A stretch of DNA of 64,000 bases from Mycobacterium spongiae (GTDB taxonomy: Bacteria; Actinomycetota; Actinomycetes; Mycobacteriales; Mycobacteriaceae): the NCBI RefSeq assembly GCF_018278905.1, contig NZ_CP046600.1, positions 3,968,001 to 4,032,000 of the forward strand, written 5' to 3'. The stretch's first letter is position 1. The number at the start of each line of letters is the position of its first letter. The position numbers and the translations under genes are program-made. The notes under the pieces were generated by a model. It made no database searches, was not told the origin of the DNA, and was given only the letters and a program-made list of their open reading frames with translations. Positions 39,654-50,530 of the stretch are shown here, piece after piece.

Positions 39654-39697
39654 CTACCGCACCGATTCCGACTGACCGGGGTCTACCAAGAGCCCGG

Positions 39698-40477
39698 TCA
39701 GGTTCCGAACGCCTTCGGCGCCGAAGGGCCTACGGGCAGCACTCCGGGGTAGGGCAGGGCCAGCGCATCGCGTTGCGCAGCAAACAACGTGTCGCACGCG
39801 GCCAGTGCTGTGTCGAGCAGCTTGTCCAGTGTCGAGCGCGGGAACGTCGCACCCTCGCCGGTCCCCTGAACCTCCACCAGAGTCCCGGTGTCGGTGGCGA
39901 CGACATTCATGTCAACTTCGGCGCGGGAGTCTTCTTCGTAAGACAGGTCAGCACGAATCCTGCCGTCGACGACGCCGACGCTCACCGCCGCAATGGCACA
40001 CGACAACGGCCTGGGATCGGACAGTTTGCCGGCCGCAGACAGATAGGTCACGGCATCGGCCAATGCGACATAGGCACCGGAGATGGCCGCTGTGCGGGTG
40101 CCGCCATCGGCCTGCAACACGTCGCAGTCGACCGCGATGGTGTTCTCACCCAGCGCCCCCAAGTCGATGCAAGCGCGCAGCGACCGGCCGATCAGTCGGC
40201 TGATCTCCTGGGTGCGTCCGCTGAGCCGGCCTCTCACCGACTCCCGGTCCGAGCGAGTGTGCGTCGCCGCCGGCAGCATGGCGTACTCGGCCGTGAGCCA
40301 CCCCAACCCCGACCCTTTGCGCCAGCGGGGCACTCCGTCGGCGATGCTGGCGGTGCACATGACTTTCGTGCCGCCGAATTCGATCAGTACGGAACCTGCG
40401 GGATTATCGGTGAAGCCCCGGTTGATGACCACCGGGCGCAGCTCGTCGTCGGGGCGGCCGTCTTCTCGTTTGGACAC
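39698..40477 (-). CDS. rph: Ribonuclease PH
   Basis: This 259-residue phosphorolytic 3'-exoribonuclease trims tRNA 3' ends and degrades structured RNA. The length matches M. tuberculosis RphA (Rv1340). Key segments are VSKREDGR at the start, [38 protein letters not shown] (span), [15 protein letters not shown] and the metal-binding aspartates in [20 protein letters not shown] 40477 is chosen by homology; an ATG at 40537 would start inside the 57-bp repeat array. It is a member of the murI-rphA-rdgB operon. Confidence 0.96.
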   Translation of the reverse strand: MSKREDGRPDDELRPVVINRGFTDNPAGSVLIEFGGTKVMCTASIADGVPRWRKGSGLGWLTAEYAMLPAATHTRSDRESVRGRLSGRTQEISRLIGRSLRACIDLGALGENTIAVDCDVLQADGGTRTAAISGAYVALADAVTYLSAAGKLSDPRPLSCAIAAVSVGVVDGRIRADLSYEEDSRAEVDMNVVATDTGTLVEVQGTGEGATFPRSTLDKLLDTALAACDTLFAAQRDALALPYPGVLPVGPSAPKAFGT

Positions 40478-40490
40478 GAGCCCGACTCTA

Positions 40491-40853
40491 GCCCGCCGAC
40501 GATGCGCGCCTGGAAGGCGCGGGGAGGAGGCGGGCAATCCAGTTCGAGCCCGCCGACGATGCGCGCCCGGAAGGCGCGGGGAGGAGGCGGGCCATCCAGT
40601 TCGAGCCCGCCGACGATGCGCGCCCGGAAGGCGCGGGGAGGAGGCGGGCCATCCAGTTCGAGCCCGCCGACGATGCGCGCCCGGAAGGCGCGGGGAGGAG
40701 GCGGGCCATCCAGTTCGAGCCCGCCGACGATGCGCGCCCGGAAGGCGCGGGGAGGAGGCGGGCCATCCAGTTCGAGCCCGCCGACGATGCGCGCCCGGAA
40801 GGCGCGGGGAGGAGGCGGGCCATCCAGTTCGAGCCCGCCGACGACGAGCGCCT
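40491..40853. repeat. 57-bp tandem repeat with nested stem symmetry
   Basis: Six full 57-bp units begin at 40491, 40548, 40605, 40662, 40719 and 40776, with a decayed partial seventh at 40833. Each unit is built as GCCCGCC, GACGATG, CGCGCC, CGGAA, GGCGCG, GGGAGGA, GGCGGGC, CATCCAGTTCGA. The outer 7-mers and inner 6-mers are perfect inverted repeats around a 5-base loop, so each unit can fold into a two-storey hairpin. Only the first unit differs (TGGAA loop, one changed base in the outer arm). It resembles mycobacterial MIRU elements in its operon-internal position and GAGGAGG content. It lies between the Rv1339-like gene and rphA. Confidence 0.95.
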
Positions 40854-40864
40854 AGAGAGCGCGG

Positions 40865-41698
40865 CTAGAGCGTCGGTCGCTTCGGCAGAACCTCGAACGT
40901 CTCATCCGATACCACCGCATGCACCGGGCCGTCGAACTCGGCCTTGGCCTCGGAAATCACATCCTCTCGTGACGTCCATGGCGGGATATGGGTAAGCAGC
41001 AGCTCGCGAACACCGGCCTCGCTCGCCGCGCGTCCGGCCTCGGTGCCTGACAGGTGAAGGTCGGGCGGGTGATTGGGTGAGTGCGTCCACGATGCCTCGC
41101 AGAGAAAAACGTCAGCGCCGCGAGCCAGCTCGACGAGTTGGTCACAGGTGCCGGTGTCGCCGCTGTACACCAGGGACCCGCCAGAAGGACCGGTAAAGCG
41201 CAAACCATACGATTCGGTCGGGTGAGCAACCACCCTCGGCATCACGGTGACCGCACCGATAGTCACCGGCTCGCCGTCGACCCAATGGTGAATATCGAAG
41301 ATGTCCGAGCAATCGTCGATCTCGCCGCCGTACGGTGACGACGCCGCGCCCAATCGCGACCAGGTATCGCTCGGGCCATAGAGCAAGGCCTTGTCAACAG
41401 GACGCGACGTCGGGTGGTAGCGCCGCCATACGAACAATCCTGGCAAGTCCAAACAGTGGTCCGCGTGCAAATGCGACAACAGCACCTGCACCGATCCAGG
41501 ATCGGTATGCCGCTGCAAAGCACCGAGCACACCCCCGCCGAAATCGACGACGATCGGCGGAGTGTCCGGAGCTCGCAGTAGGTAGCCGGAGGCAGGCGAA
41601 TCCGGCCCGACGACGCTGCCGGAGCATCCGAGCACGGTTAGTCGCACGGACACTACTGTGCCATGCCCCGTTGCACGATGAGAAAGACATCGCCGCAT
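40865..41698 (-). CDS. Metallo-beta-lactamase-fold cyclic-nucleotide phosphodiesterase (Rv1339 counterpart)
   Basis: The product has 277 residues. The metal site HLHADHCLDL, further histidines (VVAHPTES, HIPPW) and the aspartate in VYSGDTGTCD define the MBL fold. M. tuberculosis Rv1339 has been reported to hydrolyse cAMP as an atypical class II phosphodiesterase, and this protein is very similar along its length. The start is ATG 41698 (MRRCLSHRATGHG); an internal GTG (VVSVRLTVLG) at about residue 14 is an alternative. It lies in the operon between murI and rphA. The array of 57-bp repeats begins just after its stop. Confidence 0.92.
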   Translation of the reverse strand: MRRCLSHRATGHGTVVSVRLTVLGCSGSVVGPDSPASGYLLRAPDTPPIVVDFGGGVLGALQRHTDPGSVQVLLSHLHADHCLDLPGLFVWRRYHPTSRPVDKALLYGPSDTWSRLGAASSPYGGEIDDCSDIFDIHHWVDGEPVTIGAVTVMPRVVAHPTESYGLRFTGPSGGSLVYSGDTGTCDQLVELARGADVFLCEASWTHSPNHPPDLHLSGTEAGRAASEAGVRELLLTHIPPWTSREDVISEAKAEFDGPVHAVVSDETFEVLPKRPTL

Positions 41699-41724
41699 TC
41701 GGTAATGAGAATCTCTCGACGACC

Positions 41725-42564
41725 CTACTGGACGCGCAACGGATGCACAGCGTGGACACCGCCCAGCGCCGGGCCCAAGAACCGCGCCGCCAGTTTGGTG
41801 AACGCTTCCACGTCACCGGTGGCCTCGAATACTCGGGTCACCGGCGGCGCATCGTGCGGGCGCAGCAGGTCACTCTCGGTGAGCACGCGGACCACCTCTT
41901 TGGCGGTCTCCTCGGCGCTGGAGACCAAGGCGACGTTGTCACCCATCGCCAGCTGAATCAGCCCGGATAGCAGCGGATAGTGGGTGCACCCAAGTACCAA
42001 GGTGTCCACGCCGGCCCGCTGCAGGGGCTCCAGGTAGCCCTGCGCCAGACCCAGCACCTGACGACCGCTGGTGACGCCACGCTCGACAAAGTCGACGAAC
42101 CGGGGGCAGGCAACCGCGGTGACTTCGATGTTGGGTGCGGCGGCGAACGCATCTTGATAGGCGTGCGAGGTAATGGTCGCGCGGGTACCGATCACTCCGA
42201 TGCGGCCGTTGTGCGTCGCGGCGACCGCGCGCCGGACGGCCGGCAAGATCACTTCGACCACGGGCACGTCGTATCGCTCGCGAGCGTCGCGCAAGCACGC
42301 TGCAGAGGCAGAGTTGCATGCGATCACCAACGCCTTGACGCCGCGGCCAACGAGGTCGTCGCCGATAGTCAGCGCGTGCGCACGAACCTCCGGAATGGTC
42401 AACGGACCGTAGGGACCGTTGCCGGTGTCGCCGACATAGACGATGTCCTCGTCAGGTAGCTGATCGATGATCGCTCGTGCCACCGTCAGTCCGCCCACAC
42501 CGGAGTCGAAGACTCCGACCGGAGCCTGAGGTCCCCGCCCGCTAACCGGGGGCGACGACCTCAT
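41725..42564 (-). CDS. murI: Glutamate racemase
   Basis: This 279-residue enzyme supplies D-glutamate for peptidoglycan. The two catalytic cysteines lie in ACNSAS and GCTHYPLL; the N-terminal motif is [15 protein letters not shown] 42564 overlaps the rhomboid stop by 4 bp, so the two are coupled. It is the counterpart of M. tuberculosis Rv1338. Cytosolic. Confidence 0.97.
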   Translation of the reverse strand: MRSSPPVSGRGPQAPVGVFDSGVGGLTVARAIIDQLPDEDIVYVGDTGNGPYGPLTIPEVRAHALTIGDDLVGRGVKALVIACNSASAACLRDARERYDVPVVEVILPAVRRAVAATHNGRIGVIGTRATITSHAYQDAFAAAPNIEVTAVACPRFVDFVERGVTSGRQVLGLAQGYLEPLQRAGVDTLVLGCTHYPLLSGLIQLAMGDNVALVSSAEETAKEVVRVLTESDLLRPHDAPPVTRVFEATGDVEAFTKLAARFLGPALGGVHAVHPLRVQ

Positions 42565-43259
42565 GCCTTCGGATGCAGCGACGGGTTGGATCGCGTGCCG
42601 CCCTTTCTCAGTGCGCGAGCCTTACGCTCCGGAGCGGACAAGACGAAGGCGGCCACCACACCCGCGAGCGCGCCACACAGATGACCCTGCCAGGACACAC
42701 CGCCACACTGGCCCAGCACCGGCATGGCGCCGAGCAGCACGCCGCCGTAAACGAAGAAGACCACCAGCCCGACGATGATGTCGGATACCTTGCGGACGAG
42801 GAACCCGAACACGATGAGGAAAGTCAGCCAGCCGAAGATCAGGCCGGAGGCCCCGATGTGGTCGGTTGGGCCGCAGCTGCTGCCCACGTTGCCGATGAGC
42901 CACGTACCGAAGCCGCCAAGGATCCACACGATCGCAGTGGCCCAGACAAAGCGGGAGAGTCCAGCCAACGTCATCAGAAATCCCAGCACCAGCAGTGGAA
43001 TCGTGTTGGCCATCAGGTGTGCCCAGTTGGCGTGCAGCAGCGGCGCGAAGATGATCCCCCACAAACCGTCGGCTTCTAGCGGCCTGATGCCGTTGACGTC
43101 CAGCCGATTCCCGGACAGCTGGTCGAACAGTTCGATGACGTACAGCAACGCGACGAAGGTGAGGATGGTCGTCCCACCAATAACCCACCGCGGCCGTTTC
43201 TCCGGCTGGGCTTCCGGCTTCTTGGTTCGTTTGGTCACGAGCGCCGCTCTCCCCCGCAC
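42561..43259 (-). CDS. Rhomboid-family intramembrane serine protease (Rv1337 counterpart)
   Basis: The 232-residue polytopic membrane protein has about six hydrophobic segments. The catalytic serine lies in GASGLIFGW and the histidine in [25 protein letters not shown] is the rhomboid HxxxN-type region. It cleaves unknown membrane substrates. The start is GTG 43259; GTG 43238 ([11 protein letters not shown]) is also plausible. It is downstream of cysM by about 50 bp and overlaps murI. The M. tuberculosis counterpart has been considered important for growth, though I cannot verify that here. Confidence 0.94.
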   Translation of the reverse strand: MRGRAALVTKRTKKPEAQPEKRPRWVIGGTTILTFVALLYVIELFDQLSGNRLDVNGIRPLEADGLWGIIFAPLLHANWAHLMANTIPLLVLGFLMTLAGLSRFVWATAIVWILGGFGTWLIGNVGSSCGPTDHIGASGLIFGWLTFLIVFGFLVRKVSDIIVGLVVFFVYGGVLLGAMPVLGQCGGVSWQGHLCGALAGVVAAFVLSAPERKARALRKGGTRSNPSLHPKA

Positions 43260-43308
43260 GCGGGTGGTGCCCCCACCTCATCGCCTCCTTCATGGTCGCC
43301 GGAGCGGG

Positions 43309-44561
<1,253 letters not shown>

Positions 44562-44581
44562 GGGGACCTTTCTGGGTCTAT

Positions 44582-44995
44582 TCAGTATTGCTCGACGATA
44601 CTGACTGGTTCTTCGGTAACGGCGCCGTCGACGATGCGGTAGCTGCGCAGCTCGCACCGCGCCGGGTCCCGCGTGGACAGCAAGACGTAGTGCGCGTCCG
44701 GTTCTGCGGCCAGATTCACATCCGTACGACTCGGGTACGCCTCGGTCGCGGTGTGGGAGTGATACAGGACCACCGCTTCATCGCCCTCCGCCTCCATAGC
44801 GCGCCAAACGCTCAGCTGTTCTTGGGCATCGAATCGGTAGAACGTCGGCGAGCGCTCGGCATTGACCATCGGGATGTGCCGTTCGGGACGATCGGAGCCC
44901 TCCGGCCCCGCCAACACGCCACAGGCTTCGTCGGGGTGATCGCGACGAGCGTGGGCGACCATGGCGTCCACCAGGTCATGACGAATCACCAACAC
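44582..44995 (-). CDS. mec: Mec, JAMM-type zinc metallopeptidase
   Basis: This 137-residue protease releases cysteine from the CysO-Cys adduct. The JAMM zinc motif HSHTATEAYPSRTD and the upstream glutamate in PDEACGVLAG are intact. GTG 44995 (VLVIRHDLVDAM) is chosen because GAGAGGGAA lies about 9 bp upstream. No ATG is available in frame, and published M. tuberculosis starts add a few residues. It is the first gene of the cysteine set, 35 bp after the S58 peptidase stop. Confidence 0.95.
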   Translation of the reverse strand: MLVIRHDLVDAMVAHARRDHPDEACGVLAGPEGSDRPERHIPMVNAERSPTFYRFDAQEQLSVWRAMEAEGDEAVVLYHSHTATEAYPSRTDVNLAAEPDAHYVLLSTRDPARCELRSYRIVDGAVTEEPVSIVEQY

Positions 44996-45030
44996 GCCAA
45001 CGGTTCCCTCTCGCGCATGTCCCGAAATAT

Positions 45031-46098
45031 TCAGGACCCGAACGCTGCGGGCAACACGTCTCGGTAGCTGGGTATTCCGGCCACCGGTGTTGCCGCGATC
45101 ACCCCACCCAGCACCGCGCGAGCCAAACAATCGGCCGCCGCCGCACCCACCGCGGTGACCAGCTCGGTCTCTGGCGACAAAGCGGCCGGCGTGCCCGCCG
45201 ACGGCGGGACCTCGATCGCCCCCGTGGCCAGTGCGAATACGGTATCCCCGTCCAGCGGGGTGTGTGCTGGGCGCACGGCTCGCGCCAGCCCATCGTGGGC
45301 GGCGATCGCCACGCGCCGACACGCCGCCGGGCTCAGCGCGGCGTCGCACGCAACCACTCCGATGGTGGTGTTCAGCGAGCTCAGCGGAGCGGGTAGCGCC
45401 GCCAACGCAGCAATCTGCTCGTCCGGCGGCTTCTGCAGTGCGAAGTCGCCGATCAGATCCGCCATCCACGGCAGACCGGTGGCTGGATCGACGACATCGC
45501 CCGCGCAGTTCACTACGACTATCGCTGCGACGGTCACCCCGGACCGCAGCGTGGTGGACGCGGTCCCGACTCCGCCCTTGAGCGCACCGGCTCGCGCTCC
45601 TACCCCGGCACCGACCGTGCCGAGCGACGCGACCTCAGCGTGGGCACTACCTTCATCGCCAGCTTCGTCGCCGGCCGCGGCACGACAAGCCAGGTAGCCG
45701 AATTCCGCGCTCGGCCGACAGTCCCAGCCACCAACTGGCAGGTCAAAGATCACCGCACCGGGCACGATGGGCACCACACCGCCCCCCATCGCCACTCCGC
45801 GCTGGTTTTCCTCCAACCAGCGCATGACACCGTCGGCGGCGGCCAGACCGTAGGCGCTGCCGCCGGCGAGCACGACAGCGTCGACGAAGCGCACACTGTT
45901 GGCCGGGTCCAGCAGATCGGTCTCGCGGGTCCCGGGAGCCCCGCCCCGGCAATCGACCGCGCCGACGGTCCCGGGTGGCGGCAACACCACCGTTACGCCG
46001 CAGGCCCAGCCGTCTCCGAGTGACGCATCAGGGTCCAGCCTCTGATAGTGGCCAACTTGAATACCGCCGACAGCGGTGATTGAGCCGATGGAGTTCAC
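45031..46098 (-). CDS. S58/P1-family peptidase (DmpA/NylC-like, Rv1333 counterpart)
   Basis: This 355-residue N-terminal-nucleophile hydrolase has the autoprocessing site at the asparagine-threonine step in SSLNTTIGVVACDAAL, typical of DmpA aminopeptidases and nylon-oligomer hydrolases. The N-terminal part carries GVTVVLPPPGTVGAVDCRGGAPGTRETDLL (span), and LAGGSAYGLAAADGVMRWLEE. It would self-cleave into alpha and beta chains. The natural substrate is unknown; an aminopeptidase role is inferred. It follows the DUF2017 gene by 16 bp. Confidence 0.93.
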   Translation of the reverse strand: MNSIGSITAVGGIQVGHYQRLDPDASLGDGWACGVTVVLPPPGTVGAVDCRGGAPGTRETDLLDPANSVRFVDAVVLAGGSAYGLAAADGVMRWLEENQRGVAMGGGVVPIVPGAVIFDLPVGGWDCRPSAEFGYLACRAAAGDEAGDEGSAHAEVASLGTVGAGVGARAGALKGGVGTASTTLRSGVTVAAIVVVNCAGDVVDPATGLPWMADLIGDFALQKPPDEQIAALAALPAPLSSLNTTIGVVACDAALSPAACRRVAIAAHDGLARAVRPAHTPLDGDTVFALATGAIEVPPSAGTPAALSPETELVTAVGAAAADCLARAVLGGVIAATPVAGIPSYRDVLPAAFGS

Positions 46099-46114
46099 CC
46101 GGGCGCCATCAAGG

Positions 46115-46699
46115 TCATTGGGGCCGCCCCATCAACACCAAGACCAGGTATTCCTGCAGCACCGTCAGCCACTGGTAGACGTCGAAATGGACGGCCATCG
46201 GATTGTCAGCCGGCAAGCGTTTTGGGCCCTCCGGGCCGATCTCGAGCATGACCCCCAACGTGAGCCGAAGGTCGTTGACGGCCGTGATCCACGCGTTGGC
46301 AGTGTCCTCGGTGAGTTCGAGCCGGCCGCCATTGGCCGGAACCGTATCCAGTAACCGCTGTGCGGCGCCACGTTTGGCGTCGATGACCTCGGGTTCGTGC
46401 AGACTGCGCAGGGCAGCGTTGAGGCTTTCCGGGTCATCGATGGCCAACGGATTGTCATCGTCCGGCCGATAGAAATCGGGCAGCAGCCGGCTGAGCGTGG
46501 GGTCGCCCGGCCGTTGCGAATGCCCGGTCCTGATACCGGTGATCTCCTCGAGTTCGTCGGACGGCGAAGAGGATTGGCGCTGATCAAACAGACCGATCAT
46601 CGCGGTGACCAGATTCTTGAGCAAGGCCGCCTCATGCGGGGCCAACGACGACCGAAACCGGGGGCCGTTGCGTGTTTCGACGCGCTTCCACTTGCGCAC
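46115..46699 (-). CDS. DUF2017 protein (Rv1332 counterpart)
   Basis: This 194-residue soluble, mostly helical protein runs from MRKWKRVETRNGPRFRSSL to the C-terminal VYQWLTVLQEYLVLVLMGRPQ. It always sits beside clpS in mycobacteria and related actinobacteria, here 24 bp downstream. DUF2017 has no proven role that I know of; a link to N-degron proteolysis is a context inference. Start ATG 46699. Confidence 0.92.
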   Translation of the reverse strand: MRKWKRVETRNGPRFRSSLAPHEAALLKNLVTAMIGLFDQRQSSSPSDELEEITGIRTGHSQRPGDPTLSRLLPDFYRPDDDNPLAIDDPESLNAALRSLHEPEVIDAKRGAAQRLLDTVPANGGRLELTEDTANAWITAVNDLRLTLGVMLEIGPEGPKRLPADNPMAVHFDVYQWLTVLQEYLVLVLMGRPQ

Positions 46700-46723
46700 G
46701 ATGGATCCGGATACCCGCGAATC

Positions 46724-47029
46724 TCACCGGTCCTGCTGCATCGTCGCCCACAAGCCCGCGGCGTGCAGTTTGGACACGTCGATTTCCATGGATTCCCGGC
46801 TACCGGCCGACACCACGGCCTTACCTTCGTTGTGCACCTGAAGCATGAGCTTGGTGGCGTGCGGCTCGCTGTATCCGAACAACTTCTGGAACACGTAGGT
46901 GACATAGGTCATAAGGTTGACGGGATCGTCCCACACGATGGTTACCCACGGACTGGCCGCCACGTCAACCGGCGCAGACTCGCGTTGCCCCGTGGTGCCC
47001 GGCTTGGCCGGAGCTGACACAACAACCAT
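46724..47029 (-). CDS. clpS: ClpS adaptor for N-degron proteolysis
   Basis: This 101-residue adaptor delivers N-end-rule substrates to the ClpC1/ClpP protease. The core [22 protein letters not shown] carries the DDPVN substrate pocket, and [15 protein letters not shown] is the second signature. A flexible N-terminus of about 27 residues precedes it. The start is ATG 47029. It heads the long leftward operon and is divergent from pncB1 over 47 bp. Confidence 0.96.
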   Translation of the reverse strand: MVVVSAPAKPGTTGQRESAPVDVAASPWVTIVWDDPVNLMTYVTYVFQKLFGYSEPHATKLMLQVHNEGKAVVSAGSRESMEIDVSKLHAAGLWATMQQDR

Positions 47030-47076
47030 GGCCCCAGGATACCGAGCACGACACTGTCAGCCGATAGCGTGGCGTT

Positions 47077-48360
47077 GTGGATGGGCTGCTGACCGACAAG
47101 TACGAGCTGACCATGCTCGCGGCCGCGCTGCGCGACGGCGTTGCCGAACGCCGAACCACGTTTGAGGTGTTCGCCCGTCGCCTCCCCCCTGGACGTCGCT
47201 ACGGCGTGGTCGCCGGGACCGGGCGGCTGTTAGAAACTTTGCCGCAGTTCCGGTTCGACGCGCGCGCATGCGAGTTGCTGGCCGAGTTCCTTGACCCCGA
47301 CACGTTGGCCTACCTGGCAGATTTCCGCTTCAGCGGCGACATCGATGGCTACGCCGAGGGCGAGCTGTACTTCCCAGGGTCGCCGGTGCTCTCAGTACAT
47401 GGCAGTTTCGCCGAATGCGTAGTGCTGGAGACGCTGGTGCTGTCGATTTTCAACCATGACACAGCAATTGCCTCGGCGGCCGCGCGCATGGTCAGCGCCG
47501 CCCGGCAGCGACCCCTGATCGAGATGGGGTCGCGACGAACCCATGAGCGCGCGGCGGTTGCTGCGGCTCGGGCCGCCTACCTCGCGGGCTTCTCCGCATC
47601 GTCCAACCTGGAAGCCCAACGACGATACGGAGTCCCCGCAGCAGGTACCGCCGCACATGCGTTCACCATGGTGCACACTCGCCAGGACGGGCCCGATGAA
47701 CCGGCCGCGTTCCGAGCTCAGGTCGACGCGTTCGGCCCTGGCACCACGCTGCTGGTGGATACCTATGACGTGGCGACCGGCGTAGCCAATGCCGTGGCCG
47801 CCGCCGGCCCGACGCTCGGTGCGGTGCGCATCGACTCCGGCGAGCTGGGGGTGCTGGCCCGCCAGGCGCGTGACCTGCTCGACCAGCTCGGGGCCACTCA
47901 GACCCGCATCGTGGTGTCCGGCGATCTTGACGAGTTCGCCATCGCCGCGCTGCGCGCAGAACCCGTGGACCGCTACGGCGTCGGCACATCGCTGGTCACG
48001 GGCTCCGGCGCGCCGACGGCGAACATGGTGTACAAGCTGGTCGAAGTGGACGGCATACCGGTTCGCAAGCGCAGCAACCACAAGGAGTCCCGCGGCGGCC
48101 GTAAAGAAGCGCTGCGACGCAGTCGTTCGACCGGCACGATCACCGAGGAGGTTGTCTATCCCGCCGGGCAGCCGCCAGCCGACACCGGACCTTCCCGGAT
48201 GCTGACGACGCCGCTGGTCCGGGACGGGCAGCTGGTGGCCGGTTGCGACCTGGTCGCGGCACGGGAGCGGGTGGCATCCGGGCTAGAAAGCCTGCCGTGG
48301 GAGGGTCTGAAGCTGGCTCCGGGCGACCCCGCGATCCCGACGCTGCTGACCGAACCGTGA
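47077..48360 (+). CDS. pncB1: Nicotinate phosphoribosyltransferase
   Basis: This 427-residue enzyme of NAD salvage converts nicotinate and PRPP to nicotinate mononucleotide. The segments LLTDKYELTML, FNHDTAIASAAARMV, EMGSRRTHERAAVAAAR and the phosphate/PRPP region IDSGELGVLARQAR, VSGDLDEF, GVGTSLVTGSGAPTANMVYKLV are intact. GTG 47077 is the nearest start. The M. tuberculosis annotation (Rv1330c) has about 15 extra N-terminal residues with no counterpart here. Same strand as dinG. Confidence 0.95.
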   Translation: MDGLLTDKYELTMLAAALRDGVAERRTTFEVFARRLPPGRRYGVVAGTGRLLETLPQFRFDARACELLAEFLDPDTLAYLADFRFSGDIDGYAEGELYFPGSPVLSVHGSFAECVVLETLVLSIFNHDTAIASAAARMVSAARQRPLIEMGSRRTHERAAVAAARAAYLAGFSASSNLEAQRRYGVPAAGTAAHAFTMVHTRQDGPDEPAAFRAQVDAFGPGTTLLVDTYDVATGVANAVAAAGPTLGAVRIDSGELGVLARQARDLLDQLGATQTRIVVSGDLDEFAIAALRAEPVDRYGVGTSLVTGSGAPTANMVYKLVEVDGIPVRKRSNHKESRGGRKEALRRSRSTGTITEEVVYPAGQPPADTGPSRMLTTPLVRDGQLVAGCDLVAARERVASGLESLPWEGLKLAPGDPAIPTLLTEP

Positions 48361-48484
48361 CCGCATAGCGCCACGGGTAGTCCGGGCAAGAGTCGAGCAA
48401 TCAGATACCGTCGGCGTGCCGGGCCGCGCCCGCCAACCCACTCGCAAGTCAACACCGACCTACAAAGGAGTAGCCACGCCCGAC

Positions 48485-50530
48485 GTGTCTGTGTCCGTAC
48501 CCGAGCTGTTGGCCCTGGCGGTAGCCGCGCTAGCGGGCACGCAGCGGCCGGGCCAGCTGGAAATGGCCACCGCGGTCGCTGAGGCCTTCGAGGCCGGCGA
48601 ACACTTGGTCGTCCAGGCAGGTACCGGAACCGGCAAATCGCTGGCGTATCTGGTTCCAGCGATTGCCAGGGCGGTCACCGACACCGCCCCGGTCGTGGTT
48701 TCCACCGCGACTATCGCGCTGCAGCGCCAACTCGTTGACCGCGACCTGCCCCGGCTAGCCGATTCGCTCGCGGCGGCACTGCCGCGGAGTCCGCAGTTCG
48801 CACTGCTCAAGGGACGACGGAACTATCTGTGCCTGAACAAGATCCACGGCGGCGGTAGCGGCGAGGAAGACAACGAACGGCCCCAAGAGGAGCTGTTCGA
48901 CCCGATGGCGGTCACGGCCCTGGGCCGCGACGTCCAACGCCTGACCGCATGGGCGTCCACGACTGACTCCGGTGACCGTGACGACCTCAAACCCGGCGTT
49001 TCCGACCGGTCGTGGTCGCAGGTCAGCGTCTCGGCCCGGGAATGTATCGGCGTGGCGCGCTGCCCCTTCGGCTCCGAGTGTTTCTCCGAACGCGCACGCG
49101 CCCAGGCGGGCACCGCCGATATCGTCGTCACCAACCACGCCCTGCTGGCCATCGATGCCGTCGCCGACTCGGCGGTCCTGCCCGAACACGCGCTGCTGGT
49201 TGTCGACGAAGCGCACGAGCTGGTCGACCGGGTGACATCGGTAGCCGCCGCGGAGCTGACGTCAGCTGCCCTCGGTGTCGCGACGCGGCGAATCACCCGC
49301 CTGGTGGACCCCGAGGTGATCGAGCGTCTGGAGGCCGCAACCGCCACCTTCGGTGCGGCAATTCACGACGCCGACATCATTCGACCCGGCCGCGTCGATC
49401 ATCTCGACGAGGAGATGGCAACGTACCTGGCCGCGCTGCGCGACGCGGCGAGTGCGGCGCGGTCGGCGATCGGCACAACGAGCGACGCCACGGCGGCGGG
49501 GGTGCGCGCCGAAGCGGCCGCAGCACTGGCCGAGATCTCTGATACCGCAGCGCGGATCCTGACATCGTTCTCCCCCGCGGTCCCCGATCGCACCGACGTC
49601 GTGTGGCTGGACCACGAGGACAACCGCGGATCGCTGCGCGCCGCGTTGCGGGTGGCACCGTTGTCGGTGGCGGAACTGCTTGCCACCAAGATGTTCTCCC
49701 GTGCAACGACGGTGTTGACGTCGGCAACGCTGACAGTCGGCGGGTCCTTCGACGCGATGGCCACGGCGTGGGGGCTCACCGGCGCCGACAGCGGTGAGGA
49801 CGCCGACGGTGATGCTGAAGATCTCTCATGGCGTGGCCTGGACGTCGGCTCGCCGTTTCATCACGCCAAGTCCGGAATCCTCTACGTCGCTGCACATCTG
49901 CCGCCACCGGGCCGGGACGGCACCGGCTCGTCCGAGCAGCTGACCGAGATCGCCGAGCTCATCGCCGCCGCGGGCGGGCGCACCCTGGGACTGTTCTCGT
50001 CGATGCGGGCAGCCAAGGCCGCCGCCGAGGCCATGCGCGAACGATTGTCCACGCCAGTGTTGTGTCAAGGCGAGGACAGCACATCGGCGCTGGTCGAGCA
50101 GTTCACTGACGACATCACGGCCTCGCTGTTCGGCACGCTGTCGCTGTGGCAAGGCGTCGACGTGCCGGGGCCGTCGCTATCGCTGGTGTTGATCGACCGC
50201 ATCCCGTTCCCCCGCCCCGACGATCCCCTGCTGAGCGCTCGCCAACGTGCGGTAGCTGCGCGCGGCGGCAACGGTTTCATGGCGGTGGCGGCCAGCCATG
50301 CCGCTTTGTTGCTGGCCCAGGGTTCGGGCCGGCTGTTGCGCAGGGTCAGCGACCGGGGCGTGGTTGCCGTGCTGGATTCGCGGATGGCCACCGCGTCCTA
50401 CGGCGGATTCCTGCGAGCCTCGCTGCCACCGTTCTGGCAGACCACGAGCGCCGAGCAGGTGCGGGGAGCTCTGGCACGGCTAGCAGCGTCCTCGCCGCAC
50501 GAGGGCACTGCAGCCGTCAAGCCAGAGTAA
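48485..50530 (+). CDS. dinG: DinG-type superfamily 2 DNA helicase
   Basis: This 681-residue ATP-dependent helicase of the XPD/DinG group acts on branched or G-rich DNA. Walker A is GTGTGKS (residues 46-52), Walker B is VVDEAHEL, and four Fe-S cysteines lie in NYLC and ECIGVARCPFGSEC. The C-terminal motor has QGSGRLLRRVSDRG. GTG 48485 matches the M. tuberculosis N-terminus (VSVPELLALAV); a GTG at 48416 adds 23 residues. An acidic insertion DSGEDADGDAEDL (about residue 443) is longer than in Rv1329c. Its stop overlaps glgP by 14 bp tail-to-tail. Confidence 0.94.
   Translation: MSVSVPELLALAVAALAGTQRPGQLEMATAVAEAFEAGEHLVVQAGTGTGKSLAYLVPAIARAVTDTAPVVVSTATIALQRQLVDRDLPRLADSLAAALPRSPQFALLKGRRNYLCLNKIHGGGSGEEDNERPQEELFDPMAVTALGRDVQRLTAWASTTDSGDRDDLKPGVSDRSWSQVSVSARECIGVARCPFGSECFSERARAQAGTADIVVTNHALLAIDAVADSAVLPEHALLVVDEAHELVDRVTSVAAAELTSAALGVATRRITRLVDPEVIERLEAATATFGAAIHDADIIRPGRVDHLDEEMATYLAALRDAASAARSAIGTTSDATAAGVRAEAAAALAEISDTAARILTSFSPAVPDRTDVVWLDHEDNRGSLRAALRVAPLSVAELLATKMFSRATTVLTSATLTVGGSFDAMATAWGLTGADSGEDADGDAEDLSWRGLDVGSPFHHAKSGILYVAAHLPPPGRDGTGSSEQLTEIAELIAAAGGRTLGLFSSMRAAKAAAEAMRERLSTPVLCQGEDSTSALVEQFTDDITASLFGTLSLWQGVDVPGPSLSLVLIDRIPFPRPDDPLLSARQRAVAARGGNGFMAVAASHAALLLAQGSGRLLRRVSDRGVVAVLDSRMATASYGGFLRASLPPFWQTTSAEQVRGALARLAASSPHEGTAAVKPE

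Noticed and set aside
40491..40853. CRISPR array
   Set aside because: The repeats are directly abutting 57-mers with no unique spacers and no cas genes nearby.
40083..40868. Long frames across the 57-bp repeats (both strands)
   Set aside because: 57 is a multiple of three and lacks stops, so all frames stay open. rphA on the minus strand is the true gene and the repeat peptides have no homology I recognise.
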